Assembly: GCA_003833135.1 (NCBI GenBank)
Contig: QZLH01000240.1
Span: 26,528 to 49,742 of the forward strand
Source: Oehlia diaphana
Lineage: Eukaryota; Glomeromycota; Glomeromycetes; Glomerales; Glomeraceae
Length of the DNA stretch: 23,215 nucleotides
Direction: 5' to 3'
The notes below the pieces were generated by a model. The model was not told where the DNA came from, did not search any database, and was given only the letters and a program-made list of their open reading frames with translations. A program made the translations under genes and the position numbers. Shown here one piece after another: positions 1 to 9,610 of this stretch; positions within the stretch are counted from its first letter, which is position 1; the number at the start of each line of letters is the position of its first letter.

Positions 1-3
1 AAA

Positions 4-53
4 CGTATCATAACAAAACAATAAACAATCACGTGATCTCGTGTTATGATACG
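4..53. repeat. Perfect 12-bp inverted repeat
   Basis: CGTATCATAACA at 4-15 is matched exactly by its reverse complement TGTTATGATACG at 42-53, with a 26-bp loop that contains CACGTG. Such a structure could be the stem of a small transposon end or MITE that extends left of the window. No target duplication can be checked because the window begins here. Confidence 0.75.
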
Positions 54-97
54 GGATTTTTGTAAAATTATCTTATGAAATATTAAGTTTAAAAATT

Positions 98-263
98 CCG
101 TATACATTCCGCATGATTAATTTTTTCCGTATACATTTCGTATACATTAGTTTTTTTAAAAAATGTTCAAAAACGAATTGCTTATTAAATATACGGAATT
201 TGTATACGGAATCTATAGAAACGTACATAAAATGTATACAAAATGTATCCTTTCCGTATACAT
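98..263. repeat. Cluster of CCGTATACAT words in both orientations
   Basis: The word CCGTATACATT or close variants occurs at about 98-111, 127-147 (two abutting copies) and 252-263. Inverted or partial versions lie at 191-196 (atacgg), 202-210 (gtatacgga), 231-240 and 242-250. The spacing is irregular, so this is a degenerate sub-terminal repeat array and not a clean satellite. Function is unknown. Confidence 0.6.
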
Positions 264-719
264 ATTTCTTATAGGGTCGAAGACCGATATCTCTATTCCC
301 TCATCCAATAACTATTTATTAATTAGTTTAATTACGCAATTGATTAAAAAAAAATTTCAATTGCAGCAATAATATGAAAATTATATAAGATTTTAATAAG
401 AACTTAATAACAGAATTCATACATTGGTTTTAAGCTATAATAGATATTATGCTCATTCAATTAATATGATCATTATTTCTAATAAAATCATGAAATTTAC
501 CGGATTCGATGTACTACTTCGCAAGAAGTTTACTGCTTAGAATACAAAAAAATTTTATTTCTATCATCTATTTCTCAATCTTGATTTAAATGCATGAATC
601 ATTCATACAAATAATCAAAAACTTATTAATATTGAAAAAAAGAAAAAAATAAAAATACATTATTTCAGCAGATAAAAAAATAATATCTAAATTACTACAT
701 AAGTATTTGGAATCAAAAT

Positions 720-3334
720 TTAACCAACATCCTCAGCTTTAATACGTTTTCCTATTTTTGAATAAAAATGTATAAGTTTTTAAAAAGTGATATAATAATA
801 ATACATAATTATTATATGTTGATTTACCATCATTTTGAGGTTGAATATTCGATTCTTCAATATTATGTTTTCTTAAGGTCGAAATCGATGTACCTTGTTG
901 AGTACTATCCTTAGCAAAATCATTATTTTCCAAAGATGATCTAAGAAAAGAATAAAATAAATGTATAATGACAATTAATAAATATTTTCTTTATTGTTAT
1001 AAATTATATAGTTGGATTAGTATCATTACGTTTGAAAAATATCTTCATTAGATTTCAGTTCTACTGAATTATAATCTACTAACGAATAAATTTGTTAGAA
1101 AATACATAATATTATAATTATATGTGTATAATAAAAATGTTACCATTATATTGAGATTCATTATCATTATTAAAATTCAATTCTTGTGAGGTATAGCCTA
1201 ATGAATAAGATTATTAGAAATATTAAGTTACCCTAGAACAATCCATCTTATTCTGATTTATAATAATTTTTTTCAAAGTAATAAATAATGCACACCTTGT
1301 TTTTCATTAAATGCACTTATTGAGTATATCGATGAACACTTAGAAATTAAAGCACTTAATGGCCTACTAGCATAAATAGCTTCTGGATATGGTTTTCTAT
1401 TAAATTCAGGGCCAAGCATCTTCATTTCTACTAATTCTAATCGTCTCTCTTCAGCTTGCTTTAATACTTCAAATTTAGTTGTATAATCATAATTATACCA
1501 ACTAACAGATTCAAGAATTTCAAATATAAGCGGCCTTTTTTTAGGATCAGGATTCCAGCATCTTTTCATTAAATCAGCATAAATTCCTGGAGTATCTTCT
1601 GTAATTGGAGGTCGTTCTCCATCAAGAATTTTATTAATAAGAAAATGATCATGTACGACATTATCAAAAGGTTTACAACCTGTAGTAAGCTCCCACATAA
1701 TCATTCCCATACAATATATATCTGATTCTTTTGAAAATTGAGAACCCCTAAATATTTCTGGTGCAATATAGGGTATCACTCCATAAATTTCATTATTTGA
1801 TGAGGTGTCATCATTATGTTGTAATAAATTGAAATCTCCAATTTTCCATAAATTTCCGGATTCACTATACTTTAATAATATATTTCCACTATGAAAATCT
1901 CGATGAATAAAATTTTCTTTATGAATAACATGAAGTCTAAATATTTAAAAGAAATTAATAAATCCAAATAAGCAAAATAATGATTAAAATAATGATCGAT
2001 ATAATGTAAAATTTTTACCCTTCTGAAATGTTTTGCAAAATAATTAATTTTTCCATCCATGTTATATTTACAAAATTATTATACAAATACTTGTGTAAAT
2101 CTCCACCATTTGCATACTCCATTACTAGCACATAGTCATTAAAATTTGGATCTTGTGTAGCACCATATAATTTGATAATAACGTCGAATCTACTATAGAG
2201 TTGACTAAGATGTTTTAACTAAAATCATAAATATGCATGTTAATTGCATTAAAATAAAATATGCTTAAAAAATATAACTTTAAAAATTACCTCATTAAGA
2301 AAGTATTTATTGTTATTTTGTGAATTTTCGAATCTTTTCAAAATAACAGTTCCATATTCAACAACATTTGCAATATAAATAATGCCAAACCCGCCCTTAG
2401 TTTTTTCTCTAACATCATTAATTTGAGAATATAAAAACCATCTCATGATTGGATTATATTTATCACCAAACCTATCTCTAATAAATTCATATATTTGTAA
2501 TGAATTAAGTACTTTGTTATCTATATAATTATTATAACTGGCAATCATATGAAATTTATTAGTATCAAGTCCTAGCAAAACATCTATGTCATAATTCCCG
2601 CTAGTGGTATTAGAAATATCAGCAGTGATAATTACTATTCTTTTGCATTTTTTACACTGTGATTTATCTGTGATTCCGAAAATAATATTTGTTGTCAAGC
2701 AATATCTACATCCAATATATATTATAAAGCAAGTTGAACACCATTTTTGATGATCCGATATAAACTTCAAGTATCTACCACAAGTTATACAATCATAAGA
2801 AACATCCCACCATGGTAAGCAAAGTATTGGGATACGCTTTTTAGTCAAAGATGAATCTATCCACTCACAAGAAATAAAAAAACAATCTGGACAAAATCTA
2901 TAATTAATATCACTTATTGACTGATAAATTATATTCCCACATAATTTACAACTTTCTTCAACTTTCCCTTCAATATATTTAAGAGAAGAAAGAGGAGAAA
3001 CTATTTGCTTAAAATGTGAAATCTTAGAATTATATTGAGTATCATTTTCGCTTATATGTATATCCATGTACGTATTGATATCAGTTATCTGTTGAACATA
3101 TTTATTTAAACAATTGTTGCAGTACTTTTGTTCAAATAAAAGTGTTTTGAAATATTCATTCCCACAATAAATGCATTCATTCTCTTCATCGTTAAAAGTA
3201 ATAAACAAAATTGGTACGGGACTAGATTTTAATTTTGGTGTTGGATCTCCATTATTATTTGTATTATTTGTATGTGGAACTAATATTCTACTAGTAGTAG
3301 TAGCATTGATATTGAGTGAACGACTATATTGCAT
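720..3334 (-). CDS. Protein kinase with Cys-rich N-terminal half (DFN variant)
   Basis: A putative serine/threonine (TKL-like) kinase of about 710 residues. My hand-built model has seven exons: 3334-2291, 2218-2019, 1936-1296, 1197-1144, 1078-1030, 940-828 and 751-720. All junctions are GT-AG and keep phase, ending in KRIKAEDVG and a TAA. Residues 54-230 hold eight CxxC pairs (54/57, 72/75, 129/132, 148/151, 182/185, 199/202, 209/212, 227/230), suggesting zinc-ribbon modules. The kinase domain follows: glycine loop GGFG at 314, ATP-binding Lys in VILK at 333, HRDFHSGN with Asp428, then DFN (449-451) where DFG is usual, and APE at 473-475. The Mg-binding Asp is kept but Gly is Asn, so activity is uncertain. 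The C-terminal tail is built from small exons and is hydrophilic. Without the last splices the protein would end at 1273. The start ATG at 3334 is the first in frame. Confidence 0.85.
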
Positions 3335-3357
3335 TATAAATAATGATAATTAATAAA

Positions 3358-3367
3358 TTTTTATATA
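3358..3367 (-). promoter_or_regulatory. TATA-like box of the downstream kinase
   Basis: On the minus strand TATATAAAAA lies about 24 bp before the ATG at 3334, inside the 62-bp gap between the two tandem kinases. Its short distance to the ATG resembles the TATAAAA placed 30 bp before the fossil kinase at 20810. AT-richness makes chance matches common. Confidence 0.4.
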
Positions 3368-3396
3368 ACTTATATAATATTGCACATTTGCAATGA

Positions 3397-5624
3397 CTAA
3401 TTTAAATACCTTTGAATATCATCTATATCAAAATCAAGTTCTCTTGTAAAATACCCTAAGAAAAATATTTTTTTTTAATGAATAAATTTTTCTTAAGAAA
3501 AATACAAACTTATTAAAATACCTTTAATATTTGATCTTTTTGTTAACGAATTGGGCTTTATATTACCTAAAATAATAAATATGACAACATTAATTACAAA
3601 ATTTTAAGTAATTTTATCTATAGAAAAGCTTATAAAATAAATACTTTGTAATAAGTTTATAGAAAAATTAGTATAGATGAGACCAGAATTAGAATTTTCA
3701 GTAAATTCAGGACCAAGTTTCTTTAATTCTAATAGCTCTAATCGTCTTTTTTCAGCTTCATTAAATTGCTCAATATCTTCGTTTCTAAATAACCAGAAGT
3801 AAGAAATTTCATAAATTTCATTTGCAGAAGGTCTTTTGGTAGGATTAGAATCCAAACATCTTTTCATTAAATTAGAAAAACATTTAGGAGTATCATTCGT
3901 AATTTCAGGCCTTTTCCCATCAATTATTTCTAAAATAAGCGTTACATCATTTTTAACATTATCAAAAGGTCTACGACCTGTCGTAAGTTCCCACATAATC
4001 ATACCCATACTATATATATCAGATTCCTTTAAATATTTATTATATTTGAGTATTTCTGGTGCAGTATAAGATATTATTCCATACATTTCATTAATTGACA
4101 AAATATCATTTGCATGCCGTGTTAATCCTAAGTCTCCAATCTGCCAATGTTGATATGAACCAGATTCTGATAAAAAAATATTTTTACTATGAAAATCTCG
4201 ATGTATAAAATTTTTTTCATGAATAACGCAAAGTCTAAATAAATAGGGAATAATAATGTATTAAATTAATAAATTAATATATTAAACGCAATATGTACCA
4301 TTAATAGCTAATAAGAGTAATAAAAAAAAATAATACCCTTCCGAAATCTTCAATAAAAGATTTATTTTATCATGCCATGTAATATTTGTAAAATTTTCTC
4401 GCAGATAATTATGCAAATTTTTGCCATTTGCATATTCCATTACTAACATATAGTCTTTTGATTCATCTTGTGTAATGCCACAGTATTTAATAATAAAATT
4501 TTTGTCATAACATTGATAAAGTGATTTTAACTAAATTACAAACATATTTTGTTAATAAAAATAATATAATAAATAATGCAATATGTCATTCATCCATAAA
4601 TAGTTACCTCATTTAGAAATGTTTTGACATTTTGCGAAAAAAATTTCTTTACAGCAACTTCTTTATTTTCTTCCAACCAAGTTGCTTTATAAACTATACC
4701 GAATCCTCCTCTTGCTATTTCTTTAAAATCTTCAATTTGAGTATATGGAATCAATTCCATTATTGGTTGTATGTTATTTACAAGCTCGTTTTCAATAAAG
4801 TTATAAAACCATACTTGATTTTTATTATAATAATTTATATAATTGGAAATTGCATGATAATTATTAGTATTAAATCTCGTATAATAAAGAAACTCGTCTA
4901 CGTCATAATTCCCACTGCCAATATTTTGGATATTGGTATTAATAGTGGTCGTTCTATTACACTTTTTACATTTTGACACTTCCGTAATTCCAAAAATAAT
5001 ATTTGTTGTTAAACAATATCTACATCCTATAAAAGTTGTATAACAATGTGAACACGATTTTTGACAATTAGATACTAATTTTAGGCCTCGTTTACAAATT
5101 ATACATTCATCTTTAGCATCCCACCATGGTAAATAAAAAATTGGAATAAGTTTTTTAGTAAAAAATGATTCTACCTGTCCAAAAAAAATTAGAAAATCAA
5201 CATAACTATCATCTGAATGATAAATTGGTTCATCACATGTACATTTTATTATAAGTTTTTTAAGAACCCTATTATATTTAGGAAATGATAAAGGAGAGAT
5301 TACTTGTTTAAAATATGAAATTTCAGAGCAATGAATGCACCATTCTTGAATGTTTCCCGTACAAAGATCTGCTTCATGTTCAATACATCGAGTTTTATTT
5401 TTACTTATATGTACATCCAAATATGTAGTATGGTCACCGATTGTATCTTTAATAAATTTAAATAAACACTTTTTACAATATTTTTGGCTAAATAAAAGTG
5501 TCTTGGAGTATTTATTTCCACAATAATTACATTTATTATCTTTATTATTAAAGGGAATAAACAAAATCGGTATAGGACTAGATTTTAATTTTGGTGTCGG
5601 ATCTTCGTTATTTATATCTTCCAT
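3397..5624 (-). CDS. Protein kinase with Cys-rich N-terminal half (tandem paralogue)
   Basis: A second kinase of about 634 residues, clearly a tandem duplicate of its downstream neighbour: both carry DPTPKLKSSP near the start and share exon positions. The exon model is 5624-4608, 4530-4337, 4234-3645, 3566-3522 and 3455-3397, with GT-AG junctions in phase. The start is the ATG at 5624; the frame is open further upstream to 5666 but only with a TTG. Cys pairs include 32/35, 50/53, 96/99, 174/177, 191/194, 201/204 and 219/222. Kinase motifs are GGFGIVYKA (306), AVKK with Lys326, HRDFHSKN with Asp417, DLG (438-440) and APE (462-464). All catalytic residues seem present, and DLG is a tolerated DFG variant. 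Compared with the paralogue it lacks the C-terminal KRIK-type tail, ending RYLN and stop just before the next gene. Confidence 0.85.
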
Positions 5625-5690
5625 TTTTGTTTTTATATGATTTGGGAAAGAAAAGCTTTGATACAATGGTAAGATTAAATATGTTTGACG

Positions 5691-5698
5691 TATATATA
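5691..5698 (-). promoter_or_regulatory. Possible TATA box of the upstream kinase
   Basis: TATATATA lies about 67 bp before the chosen ATG at 5624. A nearer TATAAAAA at 5630-5637 is only about 6 bp from the ATG and would be too close for that start. Support is weak in such AT-rich DNA. Confidence 0.3.
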
Positions 5699-5742
5699 GT
5701 CAGTTATTGAATATTAATAAGTACTAGTTCAAATTAAAAGAA

Positions 5743-6131
5743 GATTCTTTGAATTCTATAGAATTCAATGTAACATTAAAAAGAATTCTTTTACGGAAAA
5801 AGTTTTTATTTATAGTTCTAAACTTCCATGGAAATAAAGCCAAATGGGTTTTCTTTTTAAAAGCAATTTTTAAAAAGAAAGACTAAATATGTACATGTTT
5901 GTAATACATAAAAATTTGTGTGCGCAATTGCCGCAGCAAATTATCGTCAGTTTATAACATTCAACAATTAAAAATTACGGAAAAAATTTTTCTTTATTTA
6001 AAGTTCTAGACTTTCATGGAAAAGTTCTTTTTCTTTGAATTCCATAGAATTCTATGTAAACATTGAAAAGGATTCTTTTCGGAAAAAAATTTTTTTTTTA
6101 TTTAAGTTCTAGAATTCCATGGAAATGTTCT
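5743..6131. repeat. Degenerate direct repeats with GAATTC-rich units
   Basis: A unit of about 95-100 bp appears at 5743-5836 and again at 6030-6131, with a partial copy at 5975-6026. Shared words in order are TCTTTGAATTC, ATAGAATTC, a block close to GATTCTTTT, CGGAAAAA, a T-run, AGTTCTA and CCATGGAAA. The two full copies are separated by unrelated sequence and the partial copy. This is a diverged local duplication in the spacer before the GTPase gene. Confidence 0.65.
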
Positions 6132-6177
6132 TTAATGTTCATACAGCATCATTTCGCTAAAATTAGATAAATTTGGA

Positions 6178-6262
6178 TGATCCCATTTTCTTATGTGGTC
6201 GGACATAAAATTTTGTCCTAAATGTGACTACCGGTCTAACCTGGATTGTGAGGTTTGTAATA
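6178..6262. repeat. Imperfect palindrome around GGACATAAAATTTTGTCC
   Basis: GGACA and TGTCC flank an AT core at about 6202-6219, followed by a further CCGGTC word near 6231. The arrangement recalls the GGCATTACA...GGCC cores at 8293 and 8588, so it may be another worn copy of the same kind of small element. Homology is by eye only. Confidence 0.3.
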
Positions 6263-6592
6263 ATATAAAAAATGATCAAGGTTTAAAGATACTAATATTT
6301 ACGAATAACGTTTCACAAGCATTTTGGCACTTTTAATATAAATAAAATAATTCAAAAAATATAGTGTATTTCTTTCCATTAATAGTAATTATGTCAATAA
6401 ATTAAAAATAATTTTATATAAAAATTTGGTTAGGTGTTTGGATTTAAAACGTGATGGCTTATCAATTATCTTGATTAAACAAGTTTATTCAAGCCATTTA
6501 CCAAATTATAGTTAACACCAAATGATAATCGATTTTTTGATTTACCAATTTTGTCGTCTGTATCATGGCTAATTTCGATATTTTCGGCAACA

Positions 6593-6620
6593 TTTTTTTT
6601 TTTTTTTTTTTTTTTTTTTT

Positions 6621-6654
<34 letters not shown>
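6593..6654. repeat. Long poly-T tract broken by one GG
   Basis: T28, then GG, then T32. It gives a poly-lysine open frame on the minus strand (6475-6678) that is not a credible gene. Lengths of such runs are unreliable in assemblies. Confidence 0.9.
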
Positions 6655-6659
<5 letters not shown>

Positions 6660-6826
6660 AACACATTTCCCTATTCATTAATTATTATATTTGGGACAAT
6701 TGGTTGACTTTATAAAATCATTGTGTCTTTTTTTATCACGATTAAAGTTGTTTTCCCATATCCTATCATAAGCACTCATATTATATTATATTATTTCCAT
6801 AATTAACCTTTTACGATACTTATTAT

Positions 6827-7702
6827 ATGGATAGCAAAAACAGAAAAAATATTGTCCTTTGTGGTCGCTCCGGAGATGGAAAATCATCTATTGCCAACAT
6901 GCTAATTCAAGGAGACGTTTATCGAGATAGTGAAAACGATTTTAGAATTGGTAATAGTGCTAAAGCAGTAACAGAATATTTAACTGCCATATCTAATGAA
7001 AAGTTTGTTGTATATGATACAATTGGATTAGGAGATTCAACTGGTAGTGATGAAGCCATCAAAGCGATAAGAAATTTTTTTTCTATGGGTAAAATTCCGT
7101 TAAATTATATATGTTATGTTAAAAGAAGTAGGAGTCTTAAAGATGATGTTCGTTTATTCGAAACATATAAAAAGATCTTTGGGGATGGAGAGAAAAATTT
7201 CGTCATTATCATCACCCATAGTGGACCAGAGTGGGCCAAGGTAGAGGAAAATGTTAAATTAATAAAAGAACAACTTGGTAACTATCCAATTATATCAGTC
7301 GATTTTCCCTGTAACGAAAATGAAAAACACACCTTGGTTGATCGAAAGCAAAGAGCAGAAAGTCTTGAACATTTATTAAATGAATTTTCAAAATTAGAAT
7401 ATAATGGAATTGAACCAGAGGTTCTAAGTCTATCTCAAAATATTGAGAATCATATGGCTGAATATTTTAGTTTCGTACCGGTTGTAGGTTCAGTTTATCA
7501 ACTGACTGCATCAGGTTTTTATTATGTAACAGGAAAGGAAAAAACAGCAAGAAAACGTCTTCTCGATGGATCTTTAGGACTCGTTTGTGATGCCGCGGGA
7601 ATAGTAACTGGAATAGGTAAGCCTGCAGCGTTTATGTTTGTTAAAGATATAAGTTTAAGAGCTGTAAAAGTGGTGGTTATGGGAATAAATAAGTTATTTT
7701 AG
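6827..7702 (+). CDS. AIG1/IAN-like GTPase
   Basis: An intronless 291-residue GTP-binding protein of the AIG1 (IAN/GIMA) type. The P-loop is GRSGDGKS at 13-20, the switch-I threonine may be Thr49, and the G3 box is DTIG at 64-67, followed by GLGD. The expected G4 box (TxxD) reads THSGPEW at 130-136, so the aspartate that usually reads guanine is missing. After a helical middle part, the C-terminal third (about 210-291) is rich in Gly, Ala and Val and may pack on or enter a membrane, as in some family members. In plants and vertebrates the family acts in immunity or vesicle traffic; the fungal role is unknown. The start ATG is the first in frame, with stops upstream. It stands alone between long spacers. 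Base use is a little richer in G+C than the flanks, as expected for real coding DNA. Confidence 0.85.
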   Translation: MDSKNRKNIVLCGRSGDGKSSIANMLIQGDVYRDSENDFRIGNSAKAVTEYLTAISNEKFVVYDTIGLGDSTGSDEAIKAIRNFFSMGKIPLNYICYVKRSRSLKDDVRLFETYKKIFGDGEKNFVIIITHSGPEWAKVEENVKLIKEQLGNYPIISVDFPCNENEKHTLVDRKQRAESLEHLLNEFSKLEYNGIEPEVLSLSQNIENHMAEYFSFVPVVGSVYQLTASGFYYVTGKEKTARKRLLDGSLGLVCDAAGIVTGIGKPAAFMFVKDISLRAVKVVVMGINKLF

Positions 7703-8191
7703 TTTTATTAGTTTTATTTTTATTTTTTTTTTTATTTTGGTTTTTAGATCATCAGATTAAGTTATTCTCCTATTAAAGTTTCTTCTCTATAAATTTTTAT
7801 TTTAGGAGGGTTGTTCTGTGAAGTTATGTAAAAAAAAATTTTTTTTTCCTTTAAAATTTGAATAAAAATACGATAAATTATTAGAATTATTAATTTCGAT
7901 CATTGATGGGGGCGCGGTATGTTCTTGATTTCATCATCGTTTTTTACGTGAGATCACATTATGGTTTTTTATCTTGATTAAGTTCGTACATTAAAACATA
8001 TTGTTTGATTGGAGATTAAAAAAAGTGTTGTATAATATCATTTATACATTTTATTTATATGTTATTTATATTATTTATAGCATTATTTTATAATTAATAA
8101 AAAGTGACTTACATAATTCAACATCAATTATAATCATAACTTCTAATCATCACCGTGATCTAGATCAAAATGGACAAAAAAGTATTTATTG
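7703..8191. other. Spacer, nothing recognised
   Basis: The 3' flank of the GTPase gene. It is AT-rich with T-runs just after the stop and one GGGGGCGCGG patch near 7905. I see no gene or clear repeat. Confidence 0.6.
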
Positions 8192-8199
8192 CGTTAGTT
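8192..8199. repeat. Left target-site duplication CGTTAGTT
   Basis: Perfect 8-bp direct repeat with 8393-8400, immediately outside the terminal inverted repeats of the 193-bp element. An 8-bp duplication is typical of hAT, P and some Merlin elements. Confidence 0.8.
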
Positions 8200-8392
8200 A
8201 GGACCCCGAACAATACATGAAAAGGTAACAATACGGAGTTTGCGTAGAATGAGCCCAAAAAAGTGTAGATCGTTTCCTTTTTTGGATAATTCCGACCAGC
8301 ATTACATAGTGCCGGCCCTGAAGAGATGCGTAGAGCTATTAGTAAATTTGTGCCGATCTCTTGTTACCTATTGATATATTGCTCGGGGTCCT
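8200..8392. mobile_element. 193-bp MITE-like non-autonomous DNA transposon
   Basis: The ends 8200-8231 and 8361-8392 are inverted copies of each other over 32 bp with four mismatches. They begin AGGACCCCGA, contain CAATA and close with AGGTAACAA. A perfect 8-bp direct repeat CGTTAGTT flanks both sides, the mark of a transposition event. No coding capacity exists, so the element must have been moved by a transposase encoded elsewhere. The 8-bp duplication suggests hAT-like machinery, but the ends do not start with the usual CAG, so the superfamily is open. The interior has its own imperfect palindrome (8296-8319, ccagcattaca / tgccggcc). Few end mismatches and an intact duplication imply a fairly recent insertion. 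Confidence 0.85.
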
Positions 8393-8400
8393 CGTTAGTT
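8393..8400. repeat. Right target-site duplication CGTTAGTT
   Basis: Exact copy of 8192-8199 directly after the right inverted repeat. Confidence 0.8.
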
Positions 8401-8587
8401 ACTAAACTAAATAGGTGTTTATCGAGAAGCATATAGAATATTAAAAGTAGTACGTGATAATCCTTCATACAAGGCGTAAGGTTCTGATCAAATTTCAAAA
8501 AAGGGTCTTTTAATAGAAAGTATAATTAAAGTAAGTTTACGCAAAATAAAAAGATTTATTAAACACAACCGAGGCTTTATGAACATT

Positions 8588-8640
8588 GGCTGGCATTACA
8601 AAATTTCGGCCCTGAAAAAAATGCGTGCAGTTAATAAAGT
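8588..8640. repeat. Diverged copy of the MITE interior
   Basis: The segment reads GGCATTACA, then CGGCCCTGAA, then ATGCGT, matching in order and spacing the interior of the 193-bp element at about 8299-8332. Clear inverted ends are not visible around it, so it is a worn copy, or a different element sharing this core. Confidence 0.55.
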
Positions 8641-9530
8641 CTGAAATTTATCCTAATATACTGTGAATTTATATAATACCTCCCTTAGATGCTTATATAT
8701 ATCGGTACAATACATTTCTGAGTTCTATGATATTAAACTTCATTATCAGAATTTTTTTTAAATATATACTAAATAAATATCGAATAAGAATCGCGCAAAA
8801 GGATCATGCGGATATATCAATAAAATAGAAACAATATATTAAATTAAATCTCGCTTATTTTAGTTAATAATATTTATTTAACTCAGGTTTATTTTGTTTA
8901 TACAAAAAAAAATACGGTTAATTTAAACAACATTTTTAATATTCGTTAAACAATTTTGTTTAAAGGTAATAAAGGTAAAAGTAAAAAATTCTAAAATTTA
9001 GGAATCGTTATACATTTCAAATTTTTTACAAAATTCATTATTAATACTTGATAGTTCTGCAAAGCAGGTTTAATATAGATAAATATTAATGTTATTTAAT
9101 TATCAAGAGTACAAGACAAATAAACATTTTCTTTCAAACATTCCACATATAGTAAACATATTACACATGCTGTAACTGCTTGCATGCAATTACATAATTT
9201 CTGCAAGTAATCAATTTTTAATTGTTGATTATTTTGAATTATATCATACTGCATGACTGCATCTAAAGAGAATAAATTTGGGTTATTTGGTTTACTGTTT
9301 TAGATAAATTAAAAAATCCTCAATGACGTACAATGAGTGCGGCTTAAAAGTTATTAGTAATATCGACGTATTTAATTCCAAAGTTACATTCGCCGTTAAA
9401 ATAATACTTATCTATACGGTAAGTTTATTGAATTACTCCATATTAAGTGCCTGCGAGGCGTAAAGATGCATTATGGTTTGTTTGGTATACTGTATTTGTA
9501 TATGCATGTGACACAATTTATATGTCATCT
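8641..9530. other. Spacer, nothing recognised
   Basis: AT-rich DNA with frequent stops in all frames. No coding, RNA or repeat structure stands out before the TATA-like box at 9534. Confidence 0.6.
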
Positions 9531-9533
9531 ATC

Positions 9534-9541
9534 TATAAATA
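9534..9541 (+). promoter_or_regulatory. TATA box before membrane protein gene
   Basis: TATAAATA lies 70 bp before the ATG at 9611, a plausible distance for a core promoter with a short leader. Confidence 0.45.
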
Positions 9542-9610
9542 TATTTTACAATAAAAATTCTATATTCTATGAATGTTATGGATAAAAAAAAAATTTTATC
9601 CTATTAATTC

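Larger units (their letters stand above)
1..719. other. Repeat-rich spacer, no gene seen
   Basis: This stretch lies beyond the 3' end of the minus-strand kinase gene. It is AT-rich, with an inverted repeat and a cluster of related CCGTATACAT words, both listed separately. The one open frame of about 70 codons (163-372) runs through the repeat words, has no recognisable protein character and is taken as chance. I see no other coding or RNA signal. Confidence 0.6.

Noticed and set aside
163..372. Plus-strand 69-codon frame
   Set aside because: It runs through the CCGTATACAT repeat words and shows no protein-like features.
1273..1295. Kinase ending by reading through to a stop at 1273
   Set aside because: A phase-correct GT at 1295 and downstream small exons give a conserved-looking tail to a stop at 720, which fits the family better.
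5625..5666. Upstream extension of the second kinase to 5666
   Set aside because: The extension begins with TTG and no in-frame ATG exists before 5624; eukaryotic initiation favours the ATG.
6475..6678. Minus-strand open frame encoding a poly-lysine protein
   Set aside because: It is only the translation of the long poly-T tract and has no other character.
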